Source: Roseovarius dicentrarchi (GTDB lineage: Bacteria; Pseudomonadota; Alphaproteobacteria; Rhodobacterales; Rhodobacteraceae). Taken from it: a stretch of 64,000 nucleotides of DNA. The translations under genes were made by a program, and so were the position numbers. Positions within the stretch are counted from its first letter, which is position 1, and the number at the start of each line of letters is the position of its first letter. The stretch lies in assembly GCF_003316635.1 (NCBI RefSeq), contig NZ_QNQP01000003.1, positions 62,001 through 126,000 of the forward strand, given 5' to 3'. Positions 16,988-24,843 of the stretch are shown here, piece by piece. The notes under the pieces are model-generated. The model was not told the DNA's origin. It searched no databases and saw only the letters and a list, made by a program, of their open reading frames with translations.

Positions 16988-17701
16988 TATCCTCAGCTAA
17001 CACATTGGTGCCGTTCCGGCTTTCATCTCGTCATGGGGGCTGTCGGCCGTGTCGCAGACCAAACCACCTTCACCTTTGACAAGGATGATGCGTGTGACTT
17101 CGGCTGTCGCATATCATCGGAGTTGCGTCCCCGCTATTCTCTGCCACGGATCGGATATTCGGCGCATGCAAAATCGGAGAAGGCCCCCGAGCCGGAGCAC
17201 GCCGAGCTGCTGGATGAGTACTGGTTCGACCGTCGAGCACAGGACGCCCAGTTGCCGGCGCAGCTTGTGATGCGGTCCCAATCGATTGTGACGATTAGGT
17301 TTGAACGCGGTGCGGTGCCCGCTTCCCAGCATTCTGTGGTGCTGTGTGAGACTGTATGGGCCTTGAGGGGCAAGGGGCGCAGTGAGACCTTTCAAATCCC
17401 CTTACCATTTGCGTGTTGTGGGGGATTGTGAGGCGCAACGGAATGGTTCAAGTCCGAGATAGCCTTGATTTATCGGGGCAGCGGTATTTCCCGGCGCATC
17501 AAGATAGAGGACTTGCACGCCTATTTCGGGCGCCAGGTGGAACCGAGTGCCTTGGGAATCGGGATTATCACCCCATCGCCGATCCTGCGCCGCAATCGGG
17601 CTGTGTTCGCGGTTGAACCAACCGGCAGCGAAATTGCTGACGGTGGTTTCAGGCGGCCCGTTTCCTGGTGGTGCTCGGGTCGGCAGGGCAGCCGCACGGG
17701 C
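16988..17701. other. Gene-poor stretch after tRNA-Leu; no recognisable gene
   Basis: These 714 bases contain no gene I can identify. A plus-strand frame from ATG 17033 to 17431 (132 residues, containing AHAKSEKAPEPEHAELLDEY) and another at 17465-17728 (with IKIEDLHAYFGRQVEPSALG) look weakly protein-like. They lack good ribosome sites, family motifs and the codon pattern of the neighbours. The composition seems less G+C-rich than the flanks. The position just after a tRNA 3' end is a common integration site, so this may be a decayed insertion, but no integrase, att duplication or transposase was found. Confidence 0.45.
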
Positions 17702-20215
17702 TCATGTCAGTTTGCCCAGGTCGGCTGACAGCTTCTCCAGTGGGATACCGCGCCGGATTGCGCTTTGCTGGACGGCTGATTGCAGTGCCTTGCTGCGCCG
17801 CAGCAGGCGCAGGAAGCGTGCCTCGTCCAGGACCAGAAGGGTTGTGGGTGCGATGGCGCGCACTTCGGTGCGTTGCGGGCGGCGCATGAGCAGGCTCATC
17901 TGGCCGAACATGTCGCCGCGGCCCAGCCGCCAGGATTGGCCGGCTGTTTCCAGCTCGACCGCGCCGGATGCCACGAAAAATACGCTGCGCGGGACGGAAT
18001 CGCGGCGCAGGATACGCTCGCCCGCGTTGACATAGCGCGTGACCAGCGACCGCGCCAGCCGGTTCAGCACCGCCTTGTCCAAATCCGCAAACAGCGGAAA
18101 TTGCCGGACCAGCTCGGCCTTTTGCAGGGTCAGGTCCAGCAGCGGCGCCGCCTCGGCCCGGTCGCGGCGCTGGCCGATGTCGCCGGTCAGGGCGCTGTGA
18201 ACCTCCTCGCCGATCAGCCCGTCCTCCAGCAACGCGTCGTATTCGCGTTCCTCCAGCCGCAGGGCGGTGCGGCGGATGAACCGGCGCTCCATCTCCTCGG
18301 CATAGCCGGGATATTGCAGGCGCAGCCCCTCCAGCGCCTGCTCCACCGTTTCGATCCGGCGGTCCAGCATTTCATGCAGCAATTCGGCCACGCGGCGGCC
18401 GTGGATTCGCCGGATGCGCCCGTCGATGAAGCTGTGCAGATCGCGCAGGATCAACCGCTGTGCCAGAAGCAGGCCAAACCGCGTGGCGGTGATGCGCGCC
18501 AGCGGCATCGAAAATCGCAGCCGGTTGTGCATGAAAATCGCGGATCTCAGCCACCGGCTGAACCCCAGGCTGCGCGCGGCGGCCCTTTTGTATCCGCTGC
18601 GCCCGCCAAAGCGTGACCCCTCGATCAGCGCATCGGCATCTGCCAGCAGCTGTTCGGACAGGGCCGAGGAAATCGTTCTGTCGCGGAACCGGGCAAGGAT
18701 GCCGTCACGTTCGGCGCTGGCCAGCGCGATCAGGCCCAGCGTGATCCGGTCGCGGTCCAGCACGTTCAGGCTTTCATCGGCGGATTTCACCGCGACATCC
18801 AGCCGCTCGCCAAACCTCTTGGCCTCGGCGCGCACGGTGTCCTTGTTCAGCTCGTAATTGTCGGTGACCACGGCCAGATCCGCGCGCACGGTCTGCAAGG
18901 CGACGGCGATCACCTGATTATACAGCGCATTGTCCAGCGGCGACAGCTTGTCCAGGCCCAGCCAGCCGATGACGGTACGCAACGTGGTGCCCTGCACCAG
19001 CAGCGTGAACAGGGTGAATCCGGTTGCCAGAATGGCGACCTGCCGCTTGACCTCGATCGGGACGGCGGCGCTTTCGGTGACGGCAAGGGCCAGAGACAAT
19101 GTGACGGCGCCGCGCAGGCCGCCCCACATGATTGCCACGCGGTAGGGTCGTTCGACCACCGGGGACAGGCGCATCAGCGTCAGCAGCGGGAGCAGGCCAT
19201 ATAAGATCAGCGCCCGCGCCACGATTGCCGCCACCACCACGACCATGATCAGGGCCAGATCCTTCAGCTGGATCGTCTCCAGCATGCGGGGAATCAGCAG
19301 CGCGGCCAGAATAAAGATCAGCGCGCCGGCCCAATGGGCCAAGAGGTCCCACACCTCGCGCAGGTTCAGCCATGTGGCGGGGGGCAGGCGCCCCGGCCCG
19401 GCCAGCTGCAATGTCATTGCCGCCACCACGACGGCGATGACGCCGGATGCGCCGACCATCTGCTCGGCGACGATATAGGCCAGATAGGGCAGGGCGATGG
19501 ATACCGACACCACCGCCAGATCAAAGCGGGCGAACAGCCCCATGATGCGGATGGCGATCTGCGCCGCGATCCAGCCGACGGCAACGCCGCCGGCCAACAG
19601 CACGGGAAACCGTGATAGCGCGCTTTGCACCGACGGGTCCGGCACGCCGGCCATGGCAAACTCCATGAACAGGCCCGCCAGCGCGATGGCGGCGGCGTCA
19701 TTCAGCAGGCTTTCGCCCTCGATGATCCGGGCCAGCCGCCGCGGCGCGGAGATGGAGCGGAAGATGCTGACAACCGCCGACGGATCGGTGGTGGACACGA
19801 TCGCCCCCACCAGCAGCGCCGCCGACAGCGACAACGTGCTGACCCACGCCAGCGAGTAGCCGACAACGAATGTGGCCACGAACACGGCGACGACCGCCAG
19901 CACCAGAATAGGCACCCAGTCATCGGCCATGCGCCGCAGGTTCAGCCCCAGCGTGACCTGAAACACCAGCGTCGGAAGGAACACATACAGGAACACGTTC
20001 GATTTGATCGGCAGCGCCAGAATGGCGAATGCAACCGGATTCAGCGCATCGGTCAGATCCGTGCGCAGGAAAAACGTCGCCGCAAGCCCGACGAAAATGC
20101 CCAGGCACGCGATGATCACCGCATAGGGCAGCCGCAAGTAATGCGCGAGCGGTTCCGCCGCGCCGATCAGCAGGAAAAGTGACGCGATAATGGTCGTTAT
20201 CAGAATGATGTCCAT
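17702..20215 (-). CDS. CPA1-type Na+/H+ antiporter with C-terminal cyclic-nucleotide-binding-like domain
   Basis: An 837-residue membrane protein. Residues 1-400 form a 12-13 segment cation/proton antiporter core with STTDPSAVVSIF and EGESLLNDAAAIAL, the Asn-Asp pair of electroneutral CPA1 exchangers. Residues 430-690 are a long cytoplasmic, Arg/Glu-rich helical linker. Residues 700-800 are a cNMP-like beta-roll (LFADLDKAVLNRLARSLVTR, VFFVASGAVELE, GDMFGQMSLLMRRPQRTEVRA). In the phosphate-binding cassette the usual Glu after FG is Gln (Q772), while the Arg of QRTEVRA is kept, so ligand binding is uncertain. The layout resembles plant SOS1 and sperm NHE. Likely role: pH and salt homeostasis. 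Confidence 0.9.
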   Translation of the reverse strand: MDIILITTIIASLFLLIGAAEPLAHYLRLPYAVIIACLGIFVGLAATFFLRTDLTDALNPVAFAILALPIKSNVFLYVFLPTLVFQVTLGLNLRRMADDWVPILVLAVVAVFVATFVVGYSLAWVSTLSLSAALLVGAIVSTTDPSAVVSIFRSISAPRRLARIIEGESLLNDAAAIALAGLFMEFAMAGVPDPSVQSALSRFPVLLAGGVAVGWIAAQIAIRIMGLFARFDLAVVSVSIALPYLAYIVAEQMVGASGVIAVVVAAMTLQLAGPGRLPPATWLNLREVWDLLAHWAGALIFILAALLIPRMLETIQLKDLALIMVVVVAAIVARALILYGLLPLLTLMRLSPVVERPYRVAIMWGGLRGAVTLSLALAVTESAAVPIEVKRQVAILATGFTLFTLLVQGTTLRTVIGWLGLDKLSPLDNALYNQVIAVALQTVRADLAVVTDNYELNKDTVRAEAKRFGERLDVAVKSADESLNVLDRDRITLGLIALASAERDGILARFRDRTISSALSEQLLADADALIEGSRFGGRSGYKRAAARSLGFSRWLRSAIFMHNRLRFSMPLARITATRFGLLLAQRLILRDLHSFIDGRIRRIHGRRVAELLHEMLDRRIETVEQALEGLRLQYPGYAEEMERRFIRRTALRLEEREYDALLEDGLIGEEVHSALTGDIGQRRDRAEAAPLLDLTLQKAELVRQFPLFADLDKAVLNRLARSLVTRYVNAGERILRRDSVPRSVFFVASGAVELETAGQSWRLGRGDMFGQMSLLMRRPQRTEVRAIAPTTLLVLDEARFLRLLRRSKALQSAVQQSAIRRGIPLEKLSADLGKLT

Positions 20216-20306
20216 GACACAGACCTAGCAGAATAATCCGGTCAGGATAGTCCTGTTGCCGCGTCTTTCGGGCGAAAATGGCAGGGTATGACGGCCCGCG
20301 ATTCCT

Positions 20307-21170
20307 TCAGGCCAGCAGGGTGGGCGGGATCGCCAGAACATCGGTTTCGGCGCGGCGCAGCACCTCTTCGGCCACGCTGCCGAGGAAGGTTTTGCTCAGG
20401 CCCACACGGCCCTGGCTGGCCACGACAATCAGATCGGCCTCAATCTCTGTCGCCGCTGTCTGAATCGCGGCGGATGTGGCGGTGTTGTAGTGGCGCGTCA
20501 TCCGCATCGCATCGCGCAAGGCCGAGGCATCGGCAAAGTCGCGCAGGGCGCTGTCTGCCTCGATCTGCAATTCGACCAGATACTGGTCCTTTTCCTCCTC
20601 CTGCAACATGCCGCTCATCAACAGGCGTTTGGCGGGCGCATCGAACACATGCAGCAATGTGCACTGCTCGGGCGTCACCAGATCCAGCGATGAAAAATGC
20701 GCCACGGCCCTGCGCGATGTCTCGGACAGGTCGGTGGCGATCAGCACGTTGTCATAGGTCCGCTGCGGCGGCGCGTTGACCATCAGCACCGGCCATTGCG
20801 CGCGGCGGATCGTACGCTGCGCCGTGGTGCCGACAAACACGTTGCGCAGCAGGCGGCGGCGATGCGCGCCGATCACCACAAGGTCCGGCGCGATCTGGTC
20901 AGCGGCATTGCCGATCCCCTCGAACGGATCGCCCAGCACGACGCTGCTGGTGCAATTCAGCCCGTCCTGATGGTTCAGCTCTGCCGCCTCCTCCTGCAAA
21001 AGCTGCTTGGAAACGGTGGTTTCGCTTTCGATGATACGCGCTTTCTGGTCGTCATCGACCACATGCGTCAGGTGCAGCCCGGCGCCCGCCGCCCTGGCCA
21101 TCAGCGCGGCACGGCGAATGGCCAGATCGGACCGCGCCGAGAAATCTGTCGCAACAAGTATCGTATCCAT
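20307..21170 (-). CDS. Tandem universal stress protein (two UspA domains)
   Basis: A 287-residue cytoplasmic protein made of two UspA folds. The first runs from MDTILVATDFSARSDLAIRRA to the nucleotide-loop region VIGAHRRRLLRNVFVGTTAQRTIRRAQWPVLMV. The second begins YDNVLIATDLSETSRRAVAHF near residue 145 and ends with VVASQGRVGLSKTFLGSVAEEVLRRAETDVLAIP. The second domain retains a G-x-x-G-x9-G-S-type loop, while the first has Arg where the second Gly is expected, so only one site may bind ATP. The start MDTILVATD is chosen over an in-frame ATG eight codons upstream. It lies downstream of the membrane regulator and upstream of the antiporter on the same strand, suggesting a shared stress context. 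Confidence 0.9.
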   Translation of the reverse strand: MDTILVATDFSARSDLAIRRAALMARAAGAGLHLTHVVDDDQKARIIESETTVSKQLLQEEAAELNHQDGLNCTSSVVLGDPFEGIGNAADQIAPDLVVIGAHRRRLLRNVFVGTTAQRTIRRAQWPVLMVNAPPQRTYDNVLIATDLSETSRRAVAHFSSLDLVTPEQCTLLHVFDAPAKRLLMSGMLQEEEKDQYLVELQIEADSALRDFADASALRDAMRMTRHYNTATSAAIQTAATEIEADLIVVASQGRVGLSKTFLGSVAEEVLRRAETDVLAIPPTLLA

Positions 21171-21268
21171 CCCGGCCCCCTTCAGCACCTGCACCCGGCA
21201 AGCCTAACGCGCGCGGCGCCCATTTGATAGACTGCGCAGCGGTGGGCCGATACGCGGCAGCGCGCAGA

Positions 21269-21988
21269 TCAGATGACGCGAATGACTTCCTTGTCTATCG
21301 CCAGCACATAACCCTGCCGCGCGATGTTGCGCACCAGAAGCTGGCTGACCATCTGGTTGCCCAGCGTATCGCGCAGGCGCTTGATCCGCGTGGCGCCTGC
21401 CGCCTCGTCGCAGTCGCTGGAATCGCGGCCCGATATCATCCCCTCGATCTGCGCGCCGGTCAGGATATCGCCGTCCATCCGCGCCTCGGCCAGAATCGAC
21501 AGTGTCTCCATCGCGGCATCGGTCAGCTTGAAGCCCATGTTGTTGAGGTAGACGGACTTCTCCGCGCGGCTGATCAGCAGCGAATTCACCTCGATCCCCG
21601 ACCGCTCGATCTGGGCCATGCGGCGGTTCAGCGCGACCAGCATCAGCAAAAACACCAATGCAGAGGCCAGCAGCGCGGCGCTGAACACCAGCAGGACGAA
21701 AATGACCATCCGGTAACTGACCAGCGTTTCGCTGAAGGCGGTGCCGGACAGGGCCAATATCTCCAGCAGCTTGATTTCGGCGTCGCTGGTCAGCGCGTCA
21801 TTTTCAACAAATATCCGCTCTACCCGCGCGTTGAACGCGCCCGCATCGGGCAGCGACAGGAACAGCCACACCGCCGCCAGGGTCAGAATTGCCACAATCG
21901 CGGCAATGCCCAGCGCCACCACGCGGCTGCCCGACCGGCGCGCCCCCGCCGCCGTCACCGTAGGGTCCATTGGGCCCGGTCCCGTCAC
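21269..21988 (-). CDS. Membrane-anchored protein with C-terminal OmpR-type winged helix (ToxR-like, inverted order)
   Basis: A 239-residue protein. Membrane segments lie at about residues 23-46 (VVALGIAAIVAILTLAAVWL) and 94-120 (MVIFVLLVFSAALLASALVF), enclosing a 46-residue loop predicted to face the periplasm. Residues 120-239 are cytoplasmic and fit an OmpR/PhoB winged helix (GFKLTDAAMETLSILAEA, then ATRIKRLRDTLGNQM and ARQGYVLAID, i.e. recognition helix and wing hairpin). ToxR and CadC carry the winged helix first and the membrane segment after; here the order is reversed. It starts with GTG at 21988 in a GTGA overlap with the upstream small exported protein; ATG 21970 is an alternative. 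The signal sensed is unknown. Confidence 0.78.
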   Translation of the reverse strand: MTGPGPMDPTVTAAGARRSGSRVVALGIAAIVAILTLAAVWLFLSLPDAGAFNARVERIFVENDALTSDAEIKLLEILALSGTAFSETLVSYRMVIFVLLVFSAALLASALVFLLMLVALNRRMAQIERSGIEVNSLLISRAEKSVYLNNMGFKLTDAAMETLSILAEARMDGDILTGAQIEGMISGRDSSDCDEAAGATRIKRLRDTLGNQMVSQLLVRNIARQGYVLAIDKEVIRVI

Positions 21989-22215
21989 TCCTGCGTCACC
22001 GACAGCACCTTGAGCAGGGTCAGCCCCTGCGCTGCCAGTTGCGGGCCAAGCTGCGCCGTGGCCCCGGCAACGGTGCAGGCGCCGCTGATTTCAATCGTGC
22101 CGTAAAACAGGCGCAGCGGATCGTCGCGCTTGGCCTTGTATTCGGCCAGGCAGGCGGCGCTGGCGGGGGTCGCCACCAGCGCGGCAAATATCAGGGGGGC
22201 GATCGTTTTCATCAT
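21985..22215 (-). CDS. Small exported protein coupled to the membrane winged-helix regulator
   Basis: A 76-residue protein with a clear signal peptide (MMKTIAPLIFAALVATPASA, cleavage before ACLAEY). The mature 56 residues have two Cys (in ACLAEY and SGACTVAGA) that could form one disulfide in the periplasm, and no recognised family motif. Its stop codon overlaps the GTG start of the regulator, so the two are translated together. By analogy with ToxS-ToxR, it may be the periplasmic partner of the regulator's short loop; this is inference from arrangement only. Confidence 0.7.
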   Translation of the reverse strand: MMKTIAPLIFAALVATPASAACLAEYKAKRDDPLRLFYGTIEISGACTVAGATAQLGPQLAAQGLTLLKVLSVTQE

Positions 22216-22366
22216 GCGCCGAACATGACCTGCGCCGCGCCGCTATTCAATATCCAATGCCGCGGGCGCGTCCTGCTATCCGATAACACGCCCGCGTTAT
22301 TGTGCGCGCGGCGCAGCCCCGGCCAGCATGAGCGTACATTTCAAGAAAACAAGAAAGGCTCACACA

Positions 22367-22750
22367 ATGGCTGGCAAATTCATCACCCTCATCCTTGCGG
22401 CATCGGTCGCTATCACTGGCCTGACGGCGGCCCCGGCGCGCGCCTCCGACCGCGATCTGGCGCTGGCGCTGGGCGCGCTGGTTGGCGTTGCGGTTATCGG
22501 CGCCGCGATCCATGACGCCAAGAAAAAGGACAGGCGCCGCGCCGCAGCCCGGCAGCATCCGCGCCCCCAATACGGCACGCAGCACCGTTCGCACCGCGCG
22601 CAGAAACAACACCGCTCGCGCAGCTATCAGCAGGGCTATGACGATCACCGTCGCAAGGTGCAGGACCGGCGCGCGCACCGCCGCATGCACCGCCGCGACC
22701 AGCGCCCGCAATATGGCTATAGCGCGCGGCCCTACCGCCGCGCCGACTAA
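22367..22750 (+). CDS. Small basic exported protein, function unknown
   Basis: A 127-residue protein with a signal peptide (MAGKFITLILAASVAITGLTAAPARA), then a short hydrophobic stretch (LALALGALVGVAVIGAAIHD) and a tail very rich in Arg, His and Gln (DRRAHRRMHRRDQRPQYGYS). The second hydrophobic stretch may keep it in the membrane with the basic tail in the periplasm. No catalytic motif is seen. Similar low-complexity basic exported proteins are common in this group, without known function. The start MAGKF is chosen over an ATG 13 codons upstream because it begins the signal peptide. A strong terminator follows. Confidence 0.72.
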   Translation: MAGKFITLILAASVAITGLTAAPARASDRDLALALGALVGVAVIGAAIHDAKKKDRRRAAARQHPRPQYGTQHRSHRAQKQHRSRSYQQGYDDHRRKVQDRRAHRRMHRRDQRPQYGYSARPYRRAD

Positions 22751-22778
22751 AGCCGCGCGCGCCTCGGGCTTGGAAATC

Positions 22779-22803
22779 GGCCCCGCGCGGGGCCCTTTTC
22801 TTT
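22779..22803 (+). terminator. Intrinsic terminator
   Basis: The perfect palindrome GGCCCCGCGCGGGGCC (22779-22794) is followed by CTTTTCTTT, just after the small basic exported protein gene. Confidence 0.8.
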
Positions 22804-22832
22804 GGCGGCCACCTGTGGTCTGAGCGGATGCC

Positions 22833-23453
22833 ATGACCGGCCCCGATTATTCATACGAAACCGCGGCGATGGCGCAGGGCGCGCGCATCATTGCCGGCGT
22901 GGACGAGGTCGGGCGCGGCCCGCTGGCCGGGCCTGTCACAGCCGCCGCCGTGGTGCTGGACCCCAGCCGCATCCCCGAGGGGTTGAACGATTCCAAGAAA
23001 CTGACGGAACGCCGCCGCCTTGCGCTTTATGACGCAATCGTCGCCAGCGCCGAGGTCAGCATCGCCCATGCCAGCGTCGAGGAGATCGACCAGATCAACA
23101 TCCTGCGCGCGTCGCATCTGGCGATGATGCGCGCGCTGGACGGCCTGCCGCGCCGCCCGGACATGGCCCTGATCGACGGCAACATGATCCCCCGCGGCCT
23201 GACGATCCCGGCGCGCACAATCATCAAGGGTGATGCCCTGTCCGTGTCGATTTCTGCGGCCTCAATCATGGCCAAAATATGTCGAGATTATGTCATGCGG
23301 GATTTAGCGCAACACTATCCCGGATATGGCTGGGAGACGAATGCAGGATACCCGTCCAAAAGCCACAAAGAGGCGCTGCAAAATCTGGGGATAACCCCAC
23401 ACCATAGGCGTTCGTTCAAACCTATCCACAAGATGTTGTATCAAGTTAAATAG
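22833..23453 (+). CDS. rnhB: Ribonuclease HII
   Basis: A 206-residue endonuclease that cleaves the RNA strand of RNA-DNA hybrids and removes single ribonucleotides from DNA. The metal-binding motif is GVDEVGRGPLAGP near residue 22, with the second Asp in ALIDGN near residue 112 and the GR/K-S segment NDSKKLTE. The C-terminal WETNAGYPSKSHKEAL is the family signature. It precedes ccrM by about 100 bases, a neighbour pair that fits genome-maintenance roles. Confidence 0.96.
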   Translation: MTGPDYSYETAAMAQGARIIAGVDEVGRGPLAGPVTAAAVVLDPSRIPEGLNDSKKLTERRRLALYDAIVASAEVSIAHASVEEIDQINILRASHLAMMRALDGLPRRPDMALIDGNMIPRGLTIPARTIIKGDALSVSISAASIMAKICRDYVMRDLAQHYPGYGWETNAGYPSKSHKEALQNLGITPHHRRSFKPIHKMLYQVK

Positions 23454-23486
23454 TTAACCCTCTGATTTAATAAAGAAATTGACTGC

Positions 23487-24672
<1,186 letters not shown>

Positions 24673-24737
24673 AATTTTTCAAGTTTCGCAAGAATACCGC
24701 CGGTGCCTGTGGTCTGACGCAAGGCACCACTAACTGC

Positions 24738-24768
24738 GCCCTGCCGCGTGTCGGTAGGGCGTCTTTTT
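24738..24768 (+). terminator. Intrinsic terminator of ccrM
   Basis: Stem GCCCTGCC (24738-24745) pairs with GGTAGGGC (24753-24760, one G-T pair) across a 7-base loop, followed by GTCTTTTT. The T-run leads directly into the repeat pair. Confidence 0.85.
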
Positions 24769-24829
24769 GAGTATTTTATCCAAGATGAATGACAGGTGCC
24801 CCTGGTTCATCTTGGCAAAAATACTCAAA
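24765..24829. repeat. Inverted pair of the dispersed GAGTATTT motif
   Basis: The left copy (24769-24789, GAGTATTTTATCCAAGATGA) and an opposite-facing right copy (24806-24826, identical to the gltD-gltB copy) form a near-perfect 24-bp inverted repeat with a 16-base loop. The pair lies between the convergent ccrM and the flavin oxidoreductase gene. The hairpin could act as a second, bidirectional terminator. Confidence 0.75.
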
Positions 24830-24843
24830 TCCGCCAGCGGCTG

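Noticed and set aside
16895-17431. Open frame of 178 codons running through tRNA-Leu
   Set aside because: Its first 30 codons are the tRNA itself, and the rest has no family motif or ribosome site. Only a shorter frame from 17033 is mentioned, at low confidence.
17445-17460. GGTTCAAGTCC as part of a second tRNA
   Set aside because: No acceptor, D or anticodon stems can be built around it.
22250-22300. ATAAC...GTTAT imperfect dyad upstream of the basic exported protein
   Set aside because: Only five paired bases with mismatches; too weak to list as an operator.
23446-23470. TTAA elements before ccrM as a CtrA site
   Set aside because: CtrA sites need TTAA-N7-TTAA; here the spacings are 4 and 9 bases. 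At best a half-site remains.
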